A stretch of DNA of 64,000 bases from JBFHRE01 sp041746105 (GTDB taxonomy: Bacteria > Actinomycetota > Acidimicrobiia > Spongiisociales > ZC4RG35), in the NCBI GenBank assembly GCA_041746105.1, contig JBGTHP010000025.1, positions 124,001 to 188,000 on the forward strand, given 5' to 3'. The first letter of the stretch is position 1; each line of letters begins with the position of its first letter. Shown here in pieces: positions 25,817-35,427 of this stretch. A program made the position numbers and the translations under genes. Below the pieces are notes generated by a model that ran no database searches, had not been told where the DNA came from, and saw nothing but the letters and a program-made list of their open reading frames with translations.

Positions 25817-27022
25817 ATGCGCAAAACCACCCGCCAGATCAAGGTTGGTTCGGTGCCGGTCGGAGGTGGCGCTCCGGTTTCGGTCCAATCGATGACGACA
25901 ACAAAAACCGCAGATGTGGATGCCACTCTGCAACAGGTGTACGCGCTCGCCGGTTCGGGGGCCGACATCGTTCGGATCACCTGCAACGACGTTGAGGCGG
26001 CCCAAGGTCTGGCCGAGATCGTCCCACGATCACCAGTGCCGATAATTGCCGACATCCATTTCCAGCACCGACTTGCGCTCGCTGCCCTCGAGGCCGGAGT
26101 GCAAGGTCTCCGTCTCAACCCTGGCAACATCCGAAACGAGAACCACATCAAGGCGGTGGCACGCGAGGCCAAGGATCGCGGCGTTCCAATCCGGGTCGGG
26201 GTAAATGCAGGATCGCTGGATCGTGACATCGAGGCCCGCCATGGTGGTTCGACGCCGGAGGCGCTGGTCGAGTCGGCTCAGTTGGAGATTCGATACCTCG
26301 AAGAGGTCGACTTCACCGATATCAAGATTTCGGTGAAACATTCGAATGTGCCGACGATGATCGCGGCGTACCGACTGCTTTCCGACACAGTGGACTACCC
26401 CCTGCACCTGGGTGTGACCGAAGCCGGCCCCTTGCCGGGTGGGCTCATCAAATCCGTTGCGGGTATCGCCACTCTGCTGTCAGAGGGTATCGGCGACACC
26501 ATCCGTTTCTCCCTGACGGCGGACCCGGTCGAAGAGGCAAAAGCGGGCCGACAATTGCTGGAGTATCTCGGTTTGCGAGAGCGCAAGGGTCTAGACCTCA
26601 TCGCTTGTCCCTCGTGTGGGCGTGCCGAGGTCGACGTGATCAAGGTTGCGACGGAGGCTCAGGCGGCGCTGGAGGCGGAGAACCTGCCGATTCAGGTTGC
26701 GGTCATGGGATGTGTGGTCAACGGACCCGGAGAAGCAGGCTCAGCCGACATCGGAATCGCCGCGGGCCGCGGCAAGGGGCACCTCTTCATCAAGGGCAAG
26801 GTGGTGCGGGTGGTCCCAGAGGCCGAAATGGTGTCGGCACTTCTCGACGAAGCCAAAAAACTGGTCGAGGAAGGGGTCGAGGCCAGGCTGGCGGCAGCCG
26901 ACGTCAACGCCGCCGCCATCGCCGCGGCCGAGCGTCTCCAGCTCATCGAGATCAAAGGTGATGCCAACCGGTCCGCGGAGCGAAGGGCAAGGGTCGCCGA
27001 GGTGGCGTCGCCATCCGACTGA
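25817..27022 (+). CDS. ispG: 4-hydroxy-3-methylbut-2-enyl-diphosphate synthase
   Basis: IspG reduces MEcPP to HMBPP using a [4Fe-4S] cluster. The 401-residue protein has a TIM-barrel part (PVSVQSMTTTKTADV, VRITCNDVEAAQGLAEI) and the C-terminal cluster ligands in ACPSCGRAEVDV and MGCVVNGPGEA, three Cys in all. A C-terminal Ala-rich tail of about 50 residues extends beyond the usual end. It starts 14 bp after rseP. It abuts coaE convergently, with adjacent stop codons and no room for a terminator. Confidence 0.96.
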   Translation: MRKTTRQIKVGSVPVGGGAPVSVQSMTTTKTADVDATLQQVYALAGSGADIVRITCNDVEAAQGLAEIVPRSPVPIIADIHFQHRLALAALEAGVQGLRLNPGNIRNENHIKAVAREAKDRGVPIRVGVNAGSLDRDIEARHGGSTPEALVESAQLEIRYLEEVDFTDIKISVKHSNVPTMIAAYRLLSDTVDYPLHLGVTEAGPLPGGLIKSVAGIATLLSEGIGDTIRFSLTADPVEEAKAGRQLLEYLGLRERKGLDLIACPSCGRAEVDVIKVATEAQAALEAENLPIQVAVMGCVVNGPGEAGSADIGIAAGRGKGHLFIKGKVVRVVPEAEMVSALLDEAKKLVEEGVEARLAAADVNAAAIAAAERLQLIEIKGDANRSAERRARVAEVASPSD

Positions 27023-27682
27023 TCAGGTCGGTCGACCGTCCCACCAAGAGCGAACGCGGCTTGCGACCTGCTCTCTCGATCCACTCGTAGATATCACGTG
27101 ATGACCCCTCTGCATCCACTCTTCTCTGGTGGGCTGAGCGGCCATCCGGCGGGCGATATCTCCTACTTCCATGCCCCGTTCCTTCAACCGTTCGAAACGT
27201 TCGACGTCCGGCAGGTCGGCCACGATCGTGTGTTCGGGACCGACGCCCAGAAGGTCCTTTGGCACCGAGATCTCAACGACGACGTCTCCATCTCTGGCTC
27301 TGGCGGCGCGGTCGGCCAGTAAACCTCCGACGGCCGGATGAACGATCTCCTCGAGTTCAAAAAGCTGGTCGGGTTGCGAAAACACGATGTCGGCCAGCCG
27401 AGCGCGGTCGATCGCGCCATCAACGAGCACCTCCGGCCAGCGTTCGACGACCGCATCGAACGCAGGTCCGCCGGTTTGATACGCCTCATGGGCTAGTTCA
27501 TCGGCATCCAGACACATTGCGCCGAGTTCTTCTAGTTCGTTGCGGATGGTGCTCTTACCCGAGCCGATTCCGCCGGTCAGCACCCACAATCGGGTCAATT
27601 CGCCACGCTCGAAGGTCGCCTCGCCCGGGACCCGGGTCGCACCGTTGTCCGATGGGGGAGTGGGTACCCGCCTTTCTGTCAT
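27023..27682 (-). CDS. coaE: Dephospho-CoA kinase
   Basis: CoaE performs the last step of CoA synthesis. The 219-residue protein has Walker A TGGIGSGKST at about residues 36-45, LDADELAHEAY and a later VEISVPKDLLG segment. The N-terminus is about 30 residues longer than usual, so a downstream start is possible, but no clear alternative with a ribosome binding site is seen. The gene is divergent from proS across 86 bp. Confidence 0.9.
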   Translation of the reverse strand: MTERRVPTPPSDNGATRVPGEATFERGELTRLWVLTGGIGSGKSTIRNELEELGAMCLDADELAHEAYQTGGPAFDAVVERWPEVLVDGAIDRARLADIVFSQPDQLFELEEIVHPAVGGLLADRAARARDGDVVVEISVPKDLLGVGPEHTIVADLPDVERFERLKERGMEVGDIARRMAAQPTREEWMQRGHHVISTSGSREQVASRVRSWWDGRPT

Positions 27683-27768
27683 AAATGAGCTGCCGCAGCC
27701 GTGGCGTTGAATGACGAGGCCATCGCCACGACGGTAGTGGCGTCGGAACCGTTTACCCTGCGCACTTC

Positions 27769-29484
27769 ATGCACTGGTCCCATGCCTTCATCCCCACCCT
27801 GCGCGACGATCCCTCCGATGCCGAGGCGATCAGCCATCGGTTGCTCGTTCGGGGCGGGTTCGTCCGCCAACTGTCTGCGGGTCATTATTCGGTCCTCCCG
27901 CTGGGGCGAAGGGTATACGACAAAATTTTCAGGATCATCAAAGAGGAAATGGACGTCCTTGGGGGCCAGCAGTTCCATCTCCCGGCGATCCACCCTGCCG
28001 AAATCTGGCGGAAATCGGGGCGGTGGGAGGTCATGGGCGACGAGATGTTCAGATTCATCGATCGTAAGGGTGCCGAAAACGCTTTGGGCATGACCCACGA
28101 GGAGGTTTTTGCCATCCTCGCCACCGAGCTCTTCTCCTACCGTCAGTTTCCTCAGATCTGGTACCAGATCCAGACGAAGTTCCGGGACGAACCCCGGCCC
28201 AAATCTGGAGTGCTCAGGATGCGAGAGTTCACCATGAAGGACTCGTACTCGCTCGATGTCGAACGTTCCGGGCTCGACAGCGCCTTTGTACTCCACCATC
28301 AGGCGTACGTGAGGATGTTCCAACGGATGGGGATGCAGCCTGTCGACGTCGAAGCCTCTTCTGGATCAATGGGTGGCTCTGAATCGGTCGAGTTCATGGT
28401 TCGTTCCGATGCGGGTGAAGATTGGATCGTCACTTGCGACAAATGTGACTACCGGGCGAATGTTGAACGCGCTACGAGCGCGGTTGCCACGGTCGAAGAC
28501 CCCGCCGAGCTGCCTCTCCCGGAGACTTTTGCCACTCCGGAGATCCGAACGATCAAAGCGCTTGCCGCTGCTTTTCCCGATGAAGCTTCACCCGACCACC
28601 AGATCAAAACGCTTGTCTACGTCCTCGACGGCAACGTGACGCTCGTTTTGATGAGGGGAGACCACGATCTTCAGGAGCAGAAGCTGCTTGACGTCTCAGG
28701 CGCCCTCAACGCTCGACCAGCCACACCAGAAGAGATCGTGGTCGCGCTCGGAGCCAGTCCGGGGAGCCTGGGAGGGCTCGGAGTCGTCGACCTCGAGATC
28801 GTCGCAGACTCAGCTCTCAAGGGACGTCGGGGACTCGTGACCGGAGCAAATATCGACGACATGCACTACCGCAACGTCGACGTGGATCGAGACATCAAGG
28901 TTGGCCGTTGGGAGGATCTTCGGGCCGTCAAGGCGGGTGAAGCATGCCCGATCGACGGTGGAGTGCTGGATATCTGGAAAGGCATCGAAGTCGGCCACAT
29001 CTTCAAACTCGGGACCCGCTACTCGGAGGCGATGGGCGCCACGATCCAGGACGAAAACGGCCAGGCGGTTCCAATAATCATGGGATCGTACGGGATCGGG
29101 CTCGAACGTTCGATGGCTGCAATCGTCGAGAGTTCCAACGATGAGCGAGGGATCATTTGGCCAGTCAGTGTCGCCCCCTATGAGGTGGTGGTCTCGACGG
29201 TCAGAGCCGACGACGAACGGGTCATCGCGACGGGGGCGAACATGTATCGCGCCCTGAGCGAGGCGGGTGTCGAGGTTCTCTACGACGATCGAGTTGAGCG
29301 ACCTGGCGTCAAATTCGCTGATGCCGAGCTGATTGGCATTCCATTTCGAATCACGATCGGTCCCAAAGGACTCGATGCCGGAACCGTGGAGTTGAACGTC
29401 CGAAGGGGCTTGGAAACCCATGAGATATCTCTCGGCGATGCCGTTGAAATGGTGGTGTCGAGAGTCGAGGAAGCGCGTCTGTGA
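27769..29484 (+). CDS. proS: Prolyl-tRNA synthetase
   Basis: The 571-residue bacterial-type class II synthetase has motif 2 region FRDEPRPKSGVLRMREF, a YbaK-like editing insert at about 225-400, motif 3 in MGSYGIGLERSMAA and a C-terminal anticodon-binding domain. It begins MHWSHAFIPTLRDDP. The gene is convergent with fdhD, with only 3 bp between stops. Confidence 0.97.
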   Translation: MHWSHAFIPTLRDDPSDAEAISHRLLVRGGFVRQLSAGHYSVLPLGRRVYDKIFRIIKEEMDVLGGQQFHLPAIHPAEIWRKSGRWEVMGDEMFRFIDRKGAENALGMTHEEVFAILATELFSYRQFPQIWYQIQTKFRDEPRPKSGVLRMREFTMKDSYSLDVERSGLDSAFVLHHQAYVRMFQRMGMQPVDVEASSGSMGGSESVEFMVRSDAGEDWIVTCDKCDYRANVERATSAVATVEDPAELPLPETFATPEIRTIKALAAAFPDEASPDHQIKTLVYVLDGNVTLVLMRGDHDLQEQKLLDVSGALNARPATPEEIVVALGASPGSLGGLGVVDLEIVADSALKGRRGLVTGANIDDMHYRNVDVDRDIKVGRWEDLRAVKAGEACPIDGGVLDIWKGIEVGHIFKLGTRYSEAMGATIQDENGQAVPIIMGSYGIGLERSMAAIVESSNDERGIIWPVSVAPYEVVVSTVRADDERVIATGANMYRALSEAGVEVLYDDRVERPGVKFADAELIGIPFRITIGPKGLDAGTVELNVRRGLETHEISLGDAVEMVVSRVEEARL

Positions 29485-29487
29485 TTT

Positions 29488-30276
29488 TCAGCCGGCGGCG
29501 ATCCGCTGGAAGCCGGCATAAACCACGAAGCCTCCCGGTCTGGTGAATCCGATCAGAGTCATTCCTGTTTGTTCTGCCAGGTCGGCTGCCAGCGATGAGG
29601 CCGCCGAAACTCCGGCAACGATCGGTATGCCGGCCACGGCCGCCTTCTGGGCGACCTCGAACGAGACCCTTCCTGAAATCTGGAGGACGACCTCTCCCAA
29701 GGGCCATCTGTCTTTCGACAATGCGCCGATTGCCTTGTCGACTGCGTTGTGCCTCCCCACGTCCTCGGCGCTGGCAAGTAGATCGCCATCTGGAGTGAAT
29801 ATCGCCGCACCGTGGAGTCCGCCGGTTGCTGCGAATACCGGCTGGGCGGTCGAGAGCAAAGCGGAGAGCTTCATCACATCGGCGGGTGTGAGCAGCGGCC
29901 CCGAGGGCAGCCGGCGGGCAGAAACGAGGACCGCATCGATCGACGCCTTGCCGCACACGCCACATGACGACGTGGTGTAGGCGTTGCGTCTGAATCGTTC
30001 TGGGTCGACCGTGACCCCCTCGGCAAAACGAAGACGTAGCCGGTCGCCATCGCCCACACTTTCGACTGCCGCCAACTCGTTGGGGGAAAGCAAGATCCCT
30101 TCGGTGAGTGCGAAGCCGCGCGCCAGTTCTTCTTCCATTCCCGGACTCGACATCAGGACCGCTATCGGGGTGTCGCCGATGCGCAGCTCGATCGGGCGCT
30201 CAACCGCAAGGAGGTCGTCCACACCTTCAGCCACACCTGAATTGTCGAATCGAGTGACTGTGCGTCTTGTGGTCAC
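29488..30276 (-). CDS. fdhD: Formate dehydrogenase accessory sulfurtransferase FdhD
   Basis: FdhD moves sulfur from IscS to the molybdenum cofactor so that formate dehydrogenase becomes active. The 262-residue protein has the essential CxxC in SSCGVCGKAS and the VGRHNAVDK motif. GTG 30276 (MTTRRTVTRF) is preferred to an in-frame start 30 bases upstream because it gives the usual N-terminus; neither has a strong ribosome binding site. No formate dehydrogenase or molybdenum cofactor gene lies in the window. Confidence 0.92.
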   Translation of the reverse strand: MTTRRTVTRFDNSGVAEGVDDLLAVERPIELRIGDTPIAVLMSSPGMEEELARGFALTEGILLSPNELAAVESVGDGDRLRLRFAEGVTVDPERFRRNAYTTSSCGVCGKASIDAVLVSARRLPSGPLLTPADVMKLSALLSTAQPVFAATGGLHGAAIFTPDGDLLASAEDVGRHNAVDKAIGALSKDRWPLGEVVLQISGRVSFEVAQKAAVAGIPIVAGVSAASSLAADLAEQTGMTLIGFTRPGGFVVYAGFQRIAAG

Positions 30277-30340
30277 GTGACCAGAGTAGGCAACAGCTCG
30301 TCGCATCTACGATGAAGCGAGCCGTCAGACGAGGAGCCAG

Positions 30341-31417
30341 TTGAGAGCCCACAACTTTGGAGCAGGTCCCTGCACTCTGCCCCTCGAAGTCCTAGAAGAG
30401 GCCAGGGCCGAATTCGTCGACTTTGCAGGAACGGGAATGTCTCTAGTTGAGATGAGCCACAGGAGTGACGAATACGACCAGGTTCATTCCGAGACACTGC
30501 GATTGACTCGAGCAGTATCCGGCGCCCCGCCAGAGTTTGCGATCATATTTGTGCAAGGCGGAGCCACACTTCAGTTCGCGATGGTGCCGATGAACCTCGT
30601 CCCGGATGGGCGCCGGGCGGGCTACGTGCTTTCGGGCTCTTGGGGCAATGCCGCCTATGCGGACGCCTCTGTCGTCTGTTCGGCCTATCCGGCCTGGGAT
30701 GGGAGCCCTGAGGGGTTTCGGAGAATGCCCGCTTCTTCCGAGCTGAACGTCGAGGGTGATACCCAATACCTCCACGTGACCTCGAATGAAACCATCGGTG
30801 GTATCCGGATGGTTTCGCCGCCAGAAACCGAGGTCGCGCTGGTCGCCGACATGTCGTCCGATTATCTGTCTCGACCGATCGACTGGGATCGGCACGACCT
30901 CGTTTATGGAGGTGTTCAGAAAAACCTGGCGCCCGCCGGTATGGCAGTTGTGTTCGTCCGCGACTCGGTGGTCGGAGCCTCAGAGCGCAATCTGCCGAAG
31001 TATCTGGACTACCGCTGGCACATCGATTCGAGTTCGCTCGGCAACACGCCGCCGATGTTTCCCATATATGTGATGGGGAAGGTGCTTTCACGAGTCGAGG
31101 CGGCAGGAGGTCTTGGCGCGGTGGAGTCGGCATCGATCGAAAAAGCAAGCATGTTGTATGAGGCGATCGATGGATCGGGTGGGTTCTATCGCAATCCTGT
31201 GGCCGTTGCCGATCGCAGTCTCATGAACGTCGTATTCAGGTTGCCGAGCGAGGAGCTCGAAGCCAAGTTTCTCGCCGGGGCCGACGCCAGACGGATGATC
31301 GGCTTGAAAGGACATCGCAGCGTGGGAGGGTGCCGGGCTTCGCTGTACGCAGCGCTGGAGCTGGCGAGCGTGATGGAGCTGGTGGAGTACATGGAGGAGT
31401 TCAGGGCTAGTTACTGA
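30341..31417 (+). CDS. serC: Phosphoserine aminotransferase
   Basis: SerC makes 3-phosphoserine from 3-phosphohydroxypyruvate and glutamate. The 358-residue PLP enzyme begins MRAHNFGAGPCTLPLEVLEE, carries FVQGGATLQFAMVPMNL and has the PLP Lys194 in YGGVQKNLAPAG. It ends with the HRSVGGCRASLYAA motif. The start is TTG 30341, well supported by GAGGAG 5 bp upstream. Confidence 0.96.
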   Translation: MRAHNFGAGPCTLPLEVLEEARAEFVDFAGTGMSLVEMSHRSDEYDQVHSETLRLTRAVSGAPPEFAIIFVQGGATLQFAMVPMNLVPDGRRAGYVLSGSWGNAAYADASVVCSAYPAWDGSPEGFRRMPASSELNVEGDTQYLHVTSNETIGGIRMVSPPETEVALVADMSSDYLSRPIDWDRHDLVYGGVQKNLAPAGMAVVFVRDSVVGASERNLPKYLDYRWHIDSSSLGNTPPMFPIYVMGKVLSRVEAAGGLGAVESASIEKASMLYEAIDGSGGFYRNPVAVADRSLMNVVFRLPSEELEAKFLAGADARRMIGLKGHRSVGGCRASLYAALELASVMELVEYMEEFRASY

Positions 31418-31432
31418 GGCGGTTGGGAGGGC

Positions 31433-31438
31433 TATACT
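31433..31438 (+). promoter_or_regulatory. Candidate -10 element for the rimP-nusA-infB operon
   Basis: TATACT lies 16 bp after serC, with only a weak -35 candidate (TTACTG, 31411-31416). A transcript from here would have a leader of about 200 bases before rimP, containing the hairpin at 31469-31491. Confidence 0.35.
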
Positions 31439-31468
31439 CCGGCTGCAGAATTGAAGGACGCTACTGAA

Positions 31469-31491
31469 GAGGTGGGCGCCCAGCCCACCTC
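31469..31491 (+). promoter_or_regulatory. Perfect 9-bp hairpin in the rimP leader
   Basis: GAGGTGGGC and GCCCACCTC pair perfectly around a 5-base loop. The 3' arm contains CCACCTC, which resembles the anti-Shine-Dalgarno end of 16S rRNA, and the 5' arm is Shine-Dalgarno-like. There is no T tract, so it is not an ordinary terminator. It lies 164 bases before the rimP start. Confidence 0.45.
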
Positions 31492-31654
31492 TCGGTGTGT
31501 CATGACGACCGTTCTGGCGGCGAATTCCCGCCGGCCTACAACGGGAGTTGTGGGACGTCGAGGTGAGAAGGCGGACCGAGAACGCGGACCTAGAAGGCGC
31601 CGTTCCAGACGATCAGGAGCGGCAGCAGGCCGGAATGAGAATGTGAACGGACTG

Positions 31655-32146
31655 ATGACAGCAACAAATGAGCAGGAGCTGCGGGCTCTTCTCGAGCCGT
31701 GGCTAGGGGCTGAGGGCCTCGAACTCGATGATCTCGAGTTCGTCGGGGCTGGACGCTCGCGTTCGCTCAGGGTCACCATCGACGGGGACGAACTCGATCT
31801 CGACCGGATTTCGGATGTGAGCCAGGGCCTTTCTCGGATACTCGATAGTGACGCCGATATCGAAGGCTCATATCAACTTGAAGTCACGTCGCCGGGACTC
31901 GAACGCAAGCTGCGAGTTCCTGCCCATTTTGCCAAGTCGGTCGGCCGAGAAACCAAAGTCAAGATAAGGCGCGACGAGGTCACCACGTCGATTACAGGCG
32001 TCATCGAATCGGCGACCGATGAGTCCTTCGTCATCGCGACCGACGGCGGCACCGAATCAATCGCATATTCGGACCTGGTCTCTGCCAAGACCCTGTTCCG
32101 GTGGGAAAAGAACCCGAAACCGGGGAAGAAGGAGAATCGACGATGA
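31655..32146 (+). CDS. rimP: Ribosome maturation factor RimP
   Basis: RimP is needed for 30S maturation. The 163-residue protein has ELRALLEPWLGAEGLELDDL at the start, then RVTIDGDELDLDRISDVS and YQLEVTSPGLERKL, which mark the two family domains. ATG 31655 is preferred; GTG 31643 is also possible, and the longer frame upstream runs through the leader. The stop overlaps the nusA start (ATGA). Confidence 0.93.
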   Translation: MTATNEQELRALLEPWLGAEGLELDDLEFVGAGRSRSLRVTIDGDELDLDRISDVSQGLSRILDSDADIEGSYQLEVTSPGLERKLRVPAHFAKSVGRETKVKIRRDEVTTSITGVIESATDESFVIATDGGTESIAYSDLVSAKTLFRWEKNPKPGKKENRR

Positions 32147-33264
32147 AGATCGACGCAGCCGTAATCGAAGCACTCGAGCTGCTCGAACGTGAACGCGGAG
32201 TCACAGTCGACACCATTCTCGACGCACTCGCCAACGCCCTGGTTTCTGCATACAAGCGGTCGCCGGGGGCGGCAGAAGAGGCGCGTGTGACGATCGACCC
32301 CGATTCGGGAGAGATCATCGTCTACGCCCAAGATCTCGATGAAGACGGCAACGTGATCAAGGAGTGGGAAGACACACCTGATGGCTTCGGCCGGATCGCG
32401 GCCCAAACCGCCAAACAAGTGATCGCTCAACGCCTACGTGAGGCGAAACGGGAGCAGGTTTTTGATGTCTACGAAGGCCGCGAGGGTGATCTGATCACGG
32501 GGATCGTCCAGCAGGTCGACAACAAATTTGTCATTCTCGACCTCGGAGACGCCGAGGCGGTGATGCCGGGGTCCGAGCGGATCCCTTACGAGCGACTAGA
32601 GCGAGGAAACCGAGCCAAGGCGATCATCCTCGAGGTACGCAACGAGGCCAAGGGTCCCCAGATCGTCGTCAGCCGATCGCACCCCGACCTGGTGAGACGT
32701 CTGCTGGAACTCGAGGTCCCAGAACTCGTGGATGGCACCATCGAGATCAGCGCCATTGCTCGTGAACCAGGACACAGGACCAAGATCGCCGTCGTATCAC
32801 ACGATCCGCACGTCGATCCCAAAGGTGCATGTGTGGGCGCCCGGGGCTCGCGTGTGAGACAGGTGGTCAACGAGCTTCGTGGCGAGAAGGTCGATGTCGT
32901 TCAATACCGCGACGATGTCGGCAATTTCATCGCCGAGGCACTCGGACCGGCCAAAGTGCAAGAAGTCATCATCGACGAAGAAGCGAAGACGGCAACAGTA
33001 ATAGTTAGCGATCACCAACTCTCCCTTGCGATCGGCAAGGAGGGTCAGAACGCTCGACTGGCAGCGAGGCTCTCCGGCTACAAGATCGATATCCGGTCCG
33101 ATCGCGTCGAGGAAGAGGTGGTCGCCGAGTCCGAGACAGAGGCGGAAGCGATCGCAGCACCCGAGGCGCCAGAAGCTGCCCCGGTCGAGATGGAGTCCGA
33201 GCCGACCGAGGCCGCCGAAGAAGTGTCGGCCATCGATGACGGTTCCGACGGAGAAGAGGAATAG
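32143..33264 (+). CDS. nusA: Transcription termination/antitermination protein NusA
   Basis: NusA binds RNA polymerase and RNA to control pausing, termination and antitermination. The 373-residue protein has the N-terminal polymerase-binding domain, an S1 domain (about 115-180), two KH domains (PKGACVGARGSRVRQVV and LSLAIGKEGQNARLAARL) and an acidic Glu/Ala-rich tail. It lacks the C-terminal repeats of enterobacterial NusA. It is coupled to rimP by a 4-bp overlap, and infB follows after 3 bp without a ylxR gene. Confidence 0.96.
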   Translation: MKIDAAVIEALELLERERGVTVDTILDALANALVSAYKRSPGAAEEARVTIDPDSGEIIVYAQDLDEDGNVIKEWEDTPDGFGRIAAQTAKQVIAQRLREAKREQVFDVYEGREGDLITGIVQQVDNKFVILDLGDAEAVMPGSERIPYERLERGNRAKAIILEVRNEAKGPQIVVSRSHPDLVRRLLELEVPELVDGTIEISAIAREPGHRTKIAVVSHDPHVDPKGACVGARGSRVRQVVNELRGEKVDVVQYRDDVGNFIAEALGPAKVQEVIIDEEAKTATVIVSDHQLSLAIGKEGQNARLAARLSGYKIDIRSDRVEEEVVAESETEAEAIAAPEAPEAAPVEMESEPTEAAEEVSAIDDGSDGEEE

Positions 33265-33267
33265 CTC

Positions 33268-35427
33268 TTGGCGAAGATGAGGATTTACGAGCTCGCTCGC
33301 GAGCTCGAATTGGAATCAAAGGACGTTTTGGAAAAAGCGGTAGCCCTCGGCTTCGAGGTGAAGACCGCCTCCTCGAGCATCGAGGCGACCGAGGCCGACA
33401 AACTGCGTAGTGAGTTGGGCGGAGCGCCCGCGGCTGAGACCCCAGCTCCCAAGACGGCTGAAACCGCAGCTCCCAAGACGGCAAAGACCGCAGTTCCCAA
33501 GGCGGCGAAGGCTACGGCACCCAGGGCTGCTTCAGCCGAGATGCCCGTTGAGGCACCCGCCAAGGCCGCGACAGATACGGCGGCGGCGAAGGCCGAGGAA
33601 CCACCGGCACCGGCGGCAACAGCCGCCGAAGAGCCTGAGGCGGTGGCGGGCGAAGACGACCTCGAGCTCGTGGAGTTCACTGCCGGAGGGACCGTAGCCG
33701 AGTTTGCCGACGCGCTTGGTCAGCCTGTGAACGCCATCGTCAAGGAGTTGATGGTGAGGGGTCAGGCGGCCGGGGCCATTGCTGCCATGCCGGCCGAACT
33801 GATCGATGAAATTGCCCAGGGGTTCGGTGCCGTTGTTGTGTTGGCAGAGGCGAGCGAAGCACCGGCCGTGATGGCAACGCCCAAACCAAAGGCAAAGTTC
33901 GACGACGCCGAGGCCGATCTTCAACACCGTCCCCCTGTCATCACGGTCATGGGCCACGTCGACCACGGCAAAACAACCCTCCTCGACACGATTCGCAAGG
34001 CGAATGTCGTTTCTGGTGAGCAGGGAGGCATCACTCAGCACATCGGCGCCTATCAGGTCGAGGTGGGCGACAACAAACTCACATTCATCGATACACCCGG
34101 CCACGCCGCATTCTCCGCCATGCGTGCCAGGGGCGCCGAAGTAACCGACATCGTGGTTCTGGTGGTCGCCGCCAATGACGGCGTGATGCCGCAAACGATC
34201 GAGGCGATCAGCCATGCCAGGGCTGCCGGAGTTCAGCTGGTGGTTGCGATCAACAAAACGGATCTTCCCGGAGCGGATCCGCTTCGGGTGCGGACAATGC
34301 TCACAGAGCACGGAGTCATCACCGAAGAGTTGGGTGGGGATGTACCTTCGGTTGAAGTGTCTGCACTCACCGGCGCAGGCGTTGACAACTTGCTCGAGGT
34401 CATCGATCTGATCTCTCAGTTGCAGGAGTTCAAGGCGAACCCAAAGCCGAAGGCTTCTGGGGTTGTGATCGAATCGCATCTCGATCCAGGCATGGGTCCG
34501 ACGGCCACGGTCGTGATTCAGCGCGGAACGCTGAGCCAGGGTGACTCGTTTGTTTCTGGCGCTGTCGCCGGGCGCGCAAGGGCGATGATGGACCACGCCG
34601 GCGAGCGGCTGAAGTCGGCAGGACCGTCCAGCCCTGTTCTGATCATGGGATGGTCCGAGGTTCCGACTGCCGGTGACGCCTTCGAAGTTGTCGAGAGCGA
34701 TCGAGAAGCTCGATCGATTGCGTCCGACCGCGAACAGGCGATTCGTGACAGAGATCACCAGATGCCAACTGCGGTCGACCGCCTCCAGAACCTGCTCGAA
34801 CAGCTGCGGGGCGAAGACACCGAGCTGAGGGTGGTGGTCAAGGCTGATGCCCACGGTTCGATCGAGGCCCTCCGCGAAGCAATCGTGAAGATCAAACGAG
34901 AAGACGGGTCGGTCAACATCGTCCACTCCGCGGTGGGTGGCATCAACGAAAACGATGTCACTTTGGCCGAGGTGACGAATGCCATCATCATCGGATTCAA
35001 CGTCCGGCCCGAAGGCAAAGCCCGCAAGGCGGCCGAGGCCAAGGGCATCGACATCCGTACCTACGGCATCATCTACGAGCTGCTCGAGGACATCGAACGA
35101 ATCCTGGTCGGAAGCCTCACACCCGACAGCCAGGAAGTGATTCTTGGCACCGCAGAAGTCAGGGCGCTCTTCAAGGTGCCAAAGGCCGGCACCATCGCCG
35201 GTTCCTACATCACAGAAGGTGTGATGCAGCGCAACGCCAAGGTTCGACTGATTCGCGATGGCGTCGTGATCCACACCGGGACGCTCAGCTCCCTGCGGCG
35301 TTTCAAGGACGACGTCAGAGAGGTTGCCTCCGGTTTTGAATGCGGTATCGGGGTCGAGGGTTACAACGACCTCAAGGAATCCGACGTGATCGAGGCATTC
35401 GTTCTGCGGGAGGTTGCTCGCACCTGA
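33268..35427 (+). CDS. infB: Translation initiation factor IF-2
   Basis: IF-2 is the GTPase that brings fMet-tRNA to the 30S subunit. The 719-residue protein starts at TTG 33268 with MAKMRIYELARELELES, the usual actinobacterial start. An Ala/Pro/Lys-rich linker with imperfect repeats such as APKTAETAAPKTAKT follows (about 50-120). The G domain has GHVDHGKTTLLD, DTPGHAAFSAMRARGAE and NKTDLPGAD. The C-terminal domains that bind fMet-tRNA complete it. The linker is short compared with many actinobacterial IF-2 proteins. Confidence 0.96.
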   Translation: MAKMRIYELARELELESKDVLEKAVALGFEVKTASSSIEATEADKLRSELGGAPAAETPAPKTAETAAPKTAKTAVPKAAKATAPRAASAEMPVEAPAKAATDTAAAKAEEPPAPAATAAEEPEAVAGEDDLELVEFTAGGTVAEFADALGQPVNAIVKELMVRGQAAGAIAAMPAELIDEIAQGFGAVVVLAEASEAPAVMATPKPKAKFDDAEADLQHRPPVITVMGHVDHGKTTLLDTIRKANVVSGEQGGITQHIGAYQVEVGDNKLTFIDTPGHAAFSAMRARGAEVTDIVVLVVAANDGVMPQTIEAISHARAAGVQLVVAINKTDLPGADPLRVRTMLTEHGVITEELGGDVPSVEVSALTGAGVDNLLEVIDLISQLQEFKANPKPKASGVVIESHLDPGMGPTATVVIQRGTLSQGDSFVSGAVAGRARAMMDHAGERLKSAGPSSPVLIMGWSEVPTAGDAFEVVESDREARSIASDREQAIRDRDHQMPTAVDRLQNLLEQLRGEDTELRVVVKADAHGSIEALREAIVKIKREDGSVNIVHSAVGGINENDVTLAEVTNAIIIGFNVRPEGKARKAAEAKGIDIRTYGIIYELLEDIERILVGSLTPDSQEVILGTAEVRALFKVPKAGTIAGSYITEGVMQRNAKVRLIRDGVVIHTGTLSSLRRFKDDVREVASGFECGIGVEGYNDLKESDVIEAFVLREVART

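Noticed and set aside
27724..27742. Inverted repeat CGCCAC/GTGGCG before proS as a T-box or riboswitch
   Set aside because: It is a single 6-bp stem in an 86-bp gap, with no specifier or antiterminator pattern visible.
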